8,479 nt of DNA, from contig JAITWF010000043.1 in assembly GCA_031285415.1 (NCBI GenBank), forward strand, positions 1 to 8,479, written 5' to 3'. The notes beneath the pieces were generated by a model. The model searched no databases. It saw nothing but the letters and a program-made list of their open reading frames with translations, and was not told where the DNA came from. Origin of the DNA: Deferribacteraceae bacterium. Its GTDB lineage: Bacteria > Chrysiogenota > Deferribacteres > Deferribacterales > JAISNW01. The translations under genes and the position numbers were made by a program. Positions 1 to 5,325 of this stretch are shown here, in pieces (positions within the stretch are counted from its first letter, which is position 1; each line of letters starts with the position of its first letter).

Positions 1-25
1 AAATATCCCTACAGGAAGGGGAAGG

Positions 26-54
26 TGGAAGGGGAAACGTAGTTGCCCCTTCCA
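26..54 (+). promoter_or_regulatory. GC-rich leader hairpin just upstream of the first gene
   Basis: Bases 26-34 (TGGAAGGGG) pair perfectly with 46-54 (CCCCTTCCA), a 9-bp stem with an 11-base loop. The ribosome-binding AGGGG at 54-58 begins at the last base of the stem, so folding could limit ribosome access. A second copy of the 5' arm, GGAAGGGG, lies at 14-21 and could pair with the same 3' arm, giving two mutually exclusive folds. No T-run follows, so this is not an ordinary intrinsic terminator. The hairpin is seen directly; a regulatory role is inference. Confidence 0.4.
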
Positions 55-61
55 GGGGTGG

Positions 62-1045
62 ATGATGGACTTCGAAAGAAAGAATAAATATGACATGCTT
101 TATAATATAAAGCTGTCAGACTTTTATCATTTTGTCACCGATGTAATGGCGGATTTTGGATACTCTCTCTATCGCACATTGAAAGAGATTGAAAACCGTC
201 GTCGAATCGAGACGTGGACGCACGGCACCTCGAAGGATGAGCAGCGAGCGATCATCTGGATTGAGGTCGTTAAAGGCGAAGATAGCCTAGACCCATACCT
301 AACCACAGACGTTTTGAGAGCGATGAACGATGAGAACGTTACTCGCCTATTCTTCTTTACCAACGGCGAACTCTCGAACGAAGATCGAGATGTGCTAGAG
401 GGGAACAACCACTTTATCTTTGCAAAAGAGGAGATCGTAGAAACGCTCGTCGCTATTGAGGCGAAACGTTCGGTCAAGATAGTTAAGAAGAGAAAAACTG
501 TCAAACTCGCCTCTTCTATGATCTTAATTAAAAATTTCTTTAAAAATCACGATATAAAGAAGAAGCAGATACGCCTAAAAACTACCGCTGTGCCAGAGCT
601 ACTGGGGCAGTACACACGGCTGGTGCGCAAGATCCTCAACGAAGTTGATCGGGTGCCTGATATCAACGACATTCCGCCAGAGGTGAAGGAGCGGATGAAG
701 AAGATTCAGTTTGATCTGCTGCCAGAGCTTGCCAGAACGCCGAGCTACGTATTCCCACGCAACTTTTCGGGGCTACGAAACGTGTTATTCAACCTATTGC
801 AGCTTACGATCGTATATATAGGCAACTTTATCGAGTATGAAGCTGAGGACGACCTGAAGCAGAATCGTGAGTATATCGAAGAGATGTTATTAAAGCTGGA
901 CGCCGTGGACGATCAGGTGCTGTCATTTAAATCTGATATGATGTTTCAGGCGGAAAAAAGTTCCGTTAAGATAATCTTGACGTCGGGTGTGGTGACATTT
1001 GTATCGATCGTTCTTTTGATTATAGTGAGATTCGGACAGGGATGA
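62..1045 (+). CDS. Mrr-like N-terminal domain protein with C-terminal membrane anchor (hypothetical)
   Basis: This 327-residue protein is of unknown function. Residues about 18-135 have the layout of the Mrr-type restriction-endonuclease-like fold: a helix with an FxxFVTDVMADFGY-like start, a strand around IIWIEVVKG (64-72), a helix, then RLFFFTNGELS (95-105), like the 'vTtg.fs' strand of Mrr proteins. The catalytic pattern is not clean: E68 and K71 are spaced ExxK rather than ExK, and no clear preceding Asp is visible, so the domain may bind without cutting. Residues 136-300 are charged and mostly helical. Residues about 302-323 form one strongly hydrophobic helix close to the C-terminus, so the protein is probably anchored to the inner membrane with its bulk in the cytoplasm. 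Two adjacent ATGs exist at 62 and 65; the one at 65 has better spacing from AGGGG at 54-58. The stop lies 4 bases before the ankyrin gene, implying co-transcription. Confidence is high that it is a gene, low for the fold. Confidence 0.8.
   Translation: MMDFERKNKYDMLYNIKLSDFYHFVTDVMADFGYSLYRTLKEIENRRRIETWTHGTSKDEQRAIIWIEVVKGEDSLDPYLTTDVLRAMNDENVTRLFFFTNGELSNEDRDVLEGNNHFIFAKEEIVETLVAIEAKRSVKIVKKRKTVKLASSMILIKNFFKNHDIKKKQIRLKTTAVPELLGQYTRLVRKILNEVDRVPDINDIPPEVKERMKKIQFDLLPELARTPSYVFPRNFSGLRNVLFNLLQLTIVYIGNFIEYEAEDDLKQNREYIEEMLLKLDAVDDQVLSFKSDMMFQAEKSSVKIILTSGVVTFVSIVLLIIVRFGQG
1038..1041 (+). promoter_or_regulatory. Ribosome binding site of the ankyrin gene, inside the preceding gene
   Basis: AGGG ends 8 bases before the ATG at 1050 and lies within the last codons of the upstream gene, whose TGA is at 1043-1045. 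This arrangement favours translational coupling of the two genes. Confidence 0.5.
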
Positions 1046-1049
1046 TTTT

Positions 1050-2990
1050 ATGAAAAAACTACTACTTATTGTATTTTTACTGCTGCCAGTTGCGATCTAT
1101 GCGCAGACAGCCTCATATAGTATCTTGGAGGATGGCAAGAAAGCACGGATATATAATATAAACGATGTTACTACCTCTATGCCTGCATATATGCGTATAC
1201 CGCTCGATACGATCAGCATTACCGTAAACACCTCTCGCAAGGGGCAGGGTAGCATCTCTATGCGCCTTAACAATACGACAAACGGCTGGATGATGGGCGA
1301 TTACCTCTTTGCAACGCCAGGGCAGACGGTGGGCGTTGCATTCGATTTCTCTACTGGCAGAGGGTATGCACTGCCTAAAGAGTTGGCGGCGCAGATTATT
1401 AAAACGCTCACCTATGCCGAGCGACTGAACCTATTTGGGGTGACGGCAAACGCCGATAATCAGAGCGATATGCAGATAGTTTTTGTGGATAGCGCTGCAC
1501 TTCGAAGAGAGCAGGTGGATAAGTATCTGATGATTATCGACCCGAAAGGCGCAAAGGGGAAGCCACTAGTGCAAACTCCAACAGCACCGAAGTATATCGA
1601 TAACAGAACAGCAAACCCGAACGGCGTTATTATAAAGGATCGCCCCCTTGTGACGGCGGCGGCGAATGGGCAGACAGACCTTGTGAAGAAGCTCCTCGCT
1701 AGTGGCGTGAGTATAAATGAGAGCGACCCTGAAAGTGGCGATAACGCCATCATGAAGGCACTTAAAGCCTCTGATGAGCCGATGGCTGCTAATTTGTTGC
1801 GCCTTGGAATTGACGCTAGACATACCAATCGGTTTGGGCAGAACGCCCTACATATAGCAGGCGAGATGGGGTTTTACGACTCTGCGCAGAGGCTCTTATC
1901 TGCTGGCACAAACCTCCATCAGAGGGATAACAATGGCAATACCGTGCTGATGTATGCGGCGACCTCCCCTAATCCGTACCTTGTAGACCTTCTACTTAAA
2001 AGAGGGGCGAGGGTGAACGAACTCAATAATAATAAAGACAGCGCACTATCGTTTGCCGCATATAATGGCAATACGAAGAGTGTGGAGAATCTCCTTGCGA
2101 ATAGCGCAAACCCTAATAACGCCAACAGTAGCGGCTCGACAGTGCTTATGGAGGCGGTCAGAGGGGGGAATGAGGAGATTACAAAGGATCTTCTGAAACA
2201 GGATCTGAATGTGAACGTGAAGGATGGTAGCGGTAATACTGCGCTACATCTTGCGGCGGCGGCAGGATATACCGATATAGCAAAGATGTTGATTGCGGCT
2301 GGTGCGGATGTAAATATTAATAACAACGCAGGGAAAACGCCTCTTATGCTAGCTGTGGCGAATAAGAATAGTGTTTTAACTGGTGCTATCCTTGAAAAGT
2401 ATCCTGATTTAAATGCGGCAGATAATTTAGGGCAGACGGTTTATGATATCTCCTCTAGCGACGCCGCTACAAGGCAGCTGATCGCAAATGAGACCAGAAA
2501 TATCAACTCTCTCACTATGGATCTCTTCGGTGCTATCGCCGCAGGTGATGGCAAGAAGGTTGAACAAACGCTGGACGCAGGGGCGAAGATCAACTACGCC
2601 GATCCAGAGACGGGGAACACTCCGATCTTTGTGGCGGTAGCAAATAGCTATAACGATATATTAGATACGCTTATCGACAGAGGCGCAGATGTGAACTGGC
2701 AGAATAAGAGGGGGAATACTCCTCTAATGCTAGCGGCGTCGACTGGCAATGAGCGCACAGTGGAGCAGCTAGCGGCGGCTGGTGCAGATATGAATGTGCA
2801 GAATGAGAATGGCGACACGGCACTTATCTGGGCGACAAATGTGGGGAGAATGGATGTTATCCGCACCCTCTTGGTAGCAAAAGCTAACCCTAATATCCGC
2901 AACTACGACAGCGTCAGCGCACTAAGCATAGCTGTCAATAAGGGGATGGCTGATGAGGAGAGAATGCTTAGGTCGTTTGGGGCGTTTTAA
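1050..2990 (+). CDS. Exported ankyrin-repeat protein
   Basis: This 646-residue protein starts with a textbook Sec signal peptide: MKK, a run of Leu/Ile/Val/Phe, then PVAIYA with probable cleavage after residue 18, so it is likely periplasmic or secreted. Residues about 20-175 form a non-repeat region that looks beta-rich and that I do not recognise. Ankyrin repeats begin near residue 198 and continue to the C-terminus, about 12-13 units of some 33 residues with typical T/A-LHLAA..G and LL..GA.vN elements, for example ALHLAAAAG (398-406) and TPLMLAASTG (557-566). Residues about 460-488 break the periodicity and divide the array into blocks of roughly eight and five repeats. Ankyrin arrays bind other proteins; the partner here is unknown. 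It follows the membrane-anchored gene by 4 bases, so the two products may act together at the envelope. No enzymatic domain is visible. Alternative readings are a host-interaction factor or a periplasmic scaffold; the sequence does not decide between them. Confidence 0.92.
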   Translation: MKKLLLIVFLLLPVAIYAQTASYSILEDGKKARIYNINDVTTSMPAYMRIPLDTISITVNTSRKGQGSISMRLNNTTNGWMMGDYLFATPGQTVGVAFDFSTGRGYALPKELAAQIIKTLTYAERLNLFGVTANADNQSDMQIVFVDSAALRREQVDKYLMIIDPKGAKGKPLVQTPTAPKYIDNRTANPNGVIIKDRPLVTAAANGQTDLVKKLLASGVSINESDPESGDNAIMKALKASDEPMAANLLRLGIDARHTNRFGQNALHIAGEMGFYDSAQRLLSAGTNLHQRDNNGNTVLMYAATSPNPYLVDLLLKRGARVNELNNNKDSALSFAAYNGNTKSVENLLANSANPNNANSSGSTVLMEAVRGGNEEITKDLLKQDLNVNVKDGSGNTALHLAAAAGYTDIAKMLIAAGADVNINNNAGKTPLMLAVANKNSVLTGAILEKYPDLNAADNLGQTVYDISSSDAATRQLIANETRNINSLTMDLFGAIAAGDGKKVEQTLDAGAKINYADPETGNTPIFVAVANSYNDILDTLIDRGADVNWQNKRGNTPLMLAASTGNERTVEQLAAAGADMNVQNENGDTALIWATNVGRMDVIRTLLVAKANPNIRNYDSVSALSIAVNKGMADEERMLRSFGAF

Positions 2991-2994
2991 AAAC

Positions 2995-3029
2995 GGTTGC
3001 ATTAAGATTATCTGCCTTAATGTGGAACC
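2995..3029. terminator. Imperfect hairpin after the ankyrin gene, possible terminator
   Basis: GGTTGCATTAAG (2995-3006) pairs with CTTAATG (3016-3022) plus T and, after a two-base bulge, AACC (3026-3029). The stem has 12 pairs including one G-U, with a 9-base loop, and begins 5 bases after the ankyrin stop codon. There is no T-run on the + side, so it is not a canonical Rho-independent terminator. It may still separate the upstream operon from the AT-rich pair. Confidence 0.35.
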
Positions 3030-3033
3030 TATG

Positions 3034-3042
3034 TGTTATAAA
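3034..3042 (+). promoter_or_regulatory. Possible secondary extended -10 promoter
   Basis: TGT followed by TATAAA (3037-3042) matches an extended -10 element, but the -35 position about 17 bases upstream (3014-3019, GCCTTA) does not fit the consensus. In AT-rich DNA this can easily occur by chance, and the site is clearly weaker than the promoter at 3075-3103. Confidence 0.2.
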
Positions 3043-3074
3043 ATATGTGTAAGATGTTATGTCACATAATTAAT

Positions 3075-3103
3075 TTGACATATAGTTGTGGCTTTGCTAC
3101 TAT
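3075..3103 (+). promoter_or_regulatory. Sigma70-type promoter for the two-gene unit
   Basis: A perfect TTGACA -35 box (3075-3080) is followed by a 17-base spacer ending in TGC (3095-3097, an extended -10 element) and the -10 hexamer TACTAT (3098-3103), which has T1, A2, A5 and T6 of the consensus. Transcription would start near 3110, about 34 bases before the ATG at 3144. This places the promoter upstream of that ATG and argues against the in-frame ATG at 3045. Assignment is by consensus match only. Confidence 0.6.
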
Positions 3104-3143
3104 ATCCAACTTTAGTTTTAAATATAGCTTTTGTGGGTATAAT

Positions 3144-3833
3144 ATGTTAGATTTACCTAGTTTAGATGTTTTTAAGGAAACATATGAAGGTTTTGATATT
3201 GATTTTAATGGCAAGAAGCCAAGGCTTCAATGCCGAAAATGTAATGAAACATTTGATGATACTCCTACGTGTACGTGTAATTGCGAGGTATATCTGTACG
3301 AGGTGCGTTTTAGCATAAGTAAAAATACTGATCCTGTTTTATTTCGGAGAACTTTCATTAAAGACGGTCTGCCCATGGCTAACAGGTATAAATATAAAGT
3401 TTATCATGATCAGTTAGAGCCATTAAAGGATTTGGCGCAACATGCCGCCGAAATAAGAAAACTTGAAGTAGATAAATATCGGCAATGTGGCATCAAATGG
3501 ATAGATATGGAGGCTAAATATGATAATATATATGTTTGGGCAAGTGTAGGGTTTATGATGTCAAATGATGTGCAGCTAGCTGAAATTGCTATGCTTTTTA
3601 GTGATTATATTGACTCCATCTCGGCTCACATTAAAGATGAGCACAAAGAAAAAATTAAGAATATTGCGGAGCATATCGTAATGGATGCTAAAGATAAAAA
3701 ACAATTGAGCATTAAGAATATATACTCTGCTATTAAACAATTTAATCTGAACGATTTAAGTGCGTTTCCTACCTTTGGAAACTATATAAATAAACAATAC
3801 GATAAGACTATTAAGCTATATCAGAGCATATAA
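3144..3833 (+). CDS. Cysteine-cluster (putative zinc-binding) protein paired with the ImmA/IrrE peptidase
   Basis: This is a 229-residue protein I do not recognise. Near the N-terminus it carries C30-x2-C33 and, ten residues later, C43-T-C45-N-C47, an arrangement resembling a zinc ribbon or knuckle. The remainder is charged and mainly helical, with a Lys/Asp/Glu-rich stretch around 158-190 and no signal peptide or membrane helix, so it is probably cytoplasmic. The reading frame stays open upstream to an ATG at 3045, but I chose the ATG at 3144. A good promoter lies at 3075-3103, and the extra 33 residues would be Cys/Phe/Tyr/Ile-rich low-quality sequence. The ribosome site is weak (GTGGG, 3133-3137). 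The gene is much more AT-rich than the flanking genes. Its stop lies 11 bases before the peptidase start, so they form an operon. It may be the substrate, regulator or effector partner of the peptidase; this is inference. No helix-turn-helix is evident, unlike the usual repressor partner of such peptidases. Confidence 0.78.
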   Translation: MLDLPSLDVFKETYEGFDIDFNGKKPRLQCRKCNETFDDTPTCTCNCEVYLYEVRFSISKNTDPVLFRRTFIKDGLPMANRYKYKVYHDQLEPLKDLAQHAAEIRKLEVDKYRQCGIKWIDMEAKYDNIYVWASVGFMMSNDVQLAEIAMLFSDYIDSISAHIKDEHKEKIKNIAEHIVMDAKDKKQLSIKNIYSAIKQFNLNDLSAFPTFGNYINKQYDKTIKLYQSI

Positions 3834-3838
3834 GGGGG
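3833..3838 (+). promoter_or_regulatory. Strong Shine-Dalgarno site of the ImmA/IrrE gene, overlapping the upstream stop
   Basis: AGGGGG begins at the last base of the preceding TAA (3831-3833) and ends 6 bases before the GTG at 3845. It supports the GTG start and suggests that the second gene is translated efficiently and is coupled to the first. Confidence 0.65.
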
Positions 3839-3844
3839 CAATCA

Positions 3845-5137
3845 GTGAAATTTCAATTCATTGCTTATGAGAAAAATCAACGCTCTCTTGATAATGCAGT
3901 TTTTAGAGCTGAAATTAATGACAGTGGTTATAATATATGCCTTGGTGAGGATAGCCTTTTCATGTCAATATTTGATACAGTAATTCATGGCGAATATCCG
4001 TTTAATGATGAGCGATATGATAACTTATCAAGCAACAAAAAAGAGTACTATTCTAATAAGATTGTTTACAATCTTGAAAAGTACTGTCTATTAGGAATGC
4101 TTAAAAATCATGTAGATCTAATGGATCAAGAGTCATATGATGCTATTAAAGATGGCGGAATGCCATCTGAGTATGGATGTAAGAGACACTACAATAGGTT
4201 AAATATGGCAAGTGAACTACAATATGAGCGTTCAATACCTCAATACCTAGAAAACAAGCTTTCATCACTTGCATATGAAAATAGTGAACCATTAAAGGGA
4301 GATATTAAATATCGTGCCATAGACTTAGCAGAATTAGGTATTAGTCAATATGAGATTAATGCCTATGTAAAAAATATGAAATACCTCGATAGCTTAGCTC
4401 TTAAAGAAAAAAATAATTACTTATACGCATCTACTAGTTCAGGAGTGTCTGACAGGATAGTACATGCAGCAATGGACTTTCGCAAACAGCTAGGATTGGG
4501 TGAAAAAGGAGCTATTGCGGATCAGATACTTGACAAACTGGAAAAGATTGGTTTTGCACTGTTTTATACAATGTTCCCTGCAAACATAAATGGCGTATCT
4601 GTTTCTTATGTACTAGAGGAAACATTTGATAAAGTTCGTCGTCGCTGTTTGATCTTTATAAATCGCAATGATGATTATATTAAGCGTTTATTTAGTATTG
4701 CTCACGAACTTGGACATTCTATTCTGTGGCATTATGATAAAGACTCTTCTACAGAGCTTCATGAAGAGGAGGCAAGTCATTTTGCTAATACATTTTTATT
4801 GCCACCAGAGGATGTGCGTGAGCGTTTTTTAGGATACAACATTGACAAGCTAAGGAATGATTATAAAAGTACTAATTCTCTTTTAAAAAATACTATGAAT
4901 GAGTTTCAAGTTGGTATTAAAACAATTTACTATGCACTTGAATATGCAAATATAATAAGTAAAGCGGATCGCATTAGATTGTCAGAAGAGTTTGATGTAG
5001 ATGCAGATAAGCCAAAAAGAGATAAAAAATATGAACAGTGCAAGAATACTGTATATAATAATAGGATAGCAGAAGCACTAAAAAATGAAAGAATCTCTTC
5101 ATCAGAGGCCGAGGACATGCGAGTATCTTGGGATTAA
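3845..5137 (+). CDS. ImmA/IrrE-family zinc metallopeptidase
   Basis: This 430-residue cytoplasmic protein carries the signature of the ImmA/IrrE (COG2856-type) peptidases. It has the gluzincin motif HELGH at 287-291 within SIAHELGHSILWH, and downstream EEEASHFANTFLLPP (307-321), in which E309 is the likely third zinc ligand before the conserved FA..LL.P stretch. The segment YINR-like FINRNDDYIKR before HELGH also fits the family. Known members cleave repressors: ImmA acts on ImmR of ICEBs1 and IrrE/PprI on DdrO in Deinococcus. The N-terminal part, about residues 1-195, is not a recognisable helix-turn-helix and matches nothing I know, making the protein longer than minimal members. The tail (385-430) is Lys/Asp/Glu-rich and ends in an NERISSSEAEDM segment like the small C-terminal motifs of other family members. 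Translation begins at GTG with a strong ribosome site. The gene is AT-rich, follows the cysteine-cluster gene by 11 bases, and its natural substrate is not evident in this window. Confidence 0.9.
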   Translation: MKFQFIAYEKNQRSLDNAVFRAEINDSGYNICLGEDSLFMSIFDTVIHGEYPFNDERYDNLSSNKKEYYSNKIVYNLEKYCLLGMLKNHVDLMDQESYDAIKDGGMPSEYGCKRHYNRLNMASELQYERSIPQYLENKLSSLAYENSEPLKGDIKYRAIDLAELGISQYEINAYVKNMKYLDSLALKEKNNYLYASTSSGVSDRIVHAAMDFRKQLGLGEKGAIADQILDKLEKIGFALFYTMFPANINGVSVSYVLEETFDKVRRRCLIFINRNDDYIKRLFSIAHELGHSILWHYDKDSSTELHEEEASHFANTFLLPPEDVRERFLGYNIDKLRNDYKSTNSLLKNTMNEFQVGIKTIYYALEYANIISKADRIRLSEEFDVDADKPKRDKKYEQCKNTVYNNRIAEALKNERISSSEAEDMRVSWD

Positions 5138-5266
5138 ATTACTCTCTCTATGTTGTAAAATTTACCACTAAATACAAAACACCGCATAAAGTGGCATGGA
5201 TTTGATATATTTTTTGGATTGCGGATCAAGCACACAACGACGTGGTTAGAAAGTTCCCTATAAACC
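5138..5266. other. Convergent intergenic spacer without recognisable genes
   Basis: This stretch lies between the peptidase stop and the hairpin pair that follows the SMC gene. I find no tRNA, no open reading frame of note and no clear promoter. A short palindrome GTAAAATTTAC occurs at 5155-5165 and a weak 5-bp inverted repeat CCACT/AGTGG at 5165-5169 and 5190-5194. Neither is convincing as a functional site. Confidence 0.4.
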
Positions 5267-5296
5267 TTTTGATTTTTATGTCAAGAAAAATCAAAA
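5267..5296. terminator. AT-rich hairpin between convergent genes, candidate bidirectional terminator
   Basis: TTTTGATTTTT (5267-5277) pairs perfectly with AAAAATCAAAA (5286-5296), an 11-bp stem with an 8-base loop. The stem has a single G-C pair, so it is weak in RNA, but the A/T runs on both sides would provide U-tracts for either strand. The location between two converging genes fits a shared terminator. Confidence 0.45.
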
Positions 5297-5301
5297 TATT
5301 C

Positions 5302-5325
5302 TGATTTTTTCTGACTTAAAAATCA
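5302..5325. terminator. Second AT-rich hairpin overlapping the SMC stop codon
   Basis: TGATTTTT (5302-5309) pairs with AAAAATCA (5318-5325), 8 bp with an 8-base loop. The right arm includes the SMC stop codon (TCA on +, 5323-5325). The arms share the GATTTTT/AAAAATC core with the neighbouring hairpin, so alternative pairings between the two are possible. A role in ending the leftward SMC transcript is likely but unproven. Confidence 0.4.

Noticed and set aside
1460..2902. Minus-strand open frames within the ankyrin gene
   Set aside because: They are low-complexity and overlap a gene with clear ankyrin periodicity and signal peptide, so the coding frame is not in doubt.
1050..2990. CRISPR or DNA-level tandem repeats in the ankyrin gene
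   Set aside because: The repetition is at the protein level only; the underlying DNA units are divergent and have no constant repeat-spacer pattern.
3138..3143. Perfect TATAAT immediately before the ATG at 3144
   Set aside because: As a -10 box it would start transcription after the start codon, and no -35 match lies 16-18 bases upstream. It is better explained as AT-rich leader sequence.
4514..5228. Direct repeat ATTGCGGATCA at 4514-4524 and 5218-5228 as a possible attachment site
   Set aside because: It is only 11 bases, one copy is inside the peptidase coding sequence, and no recombinase is present; chance is the simpler explanation.
5257..5284. Minus-strand TTGACA (5284-5279) with TATAGG (5262-5257) as a possible promoter
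   Set aside because: The TTGACA overlaps a hairpin loop, the -10 match is poor, and no gene follows in that direction before the peptidase gene, which is antisense.
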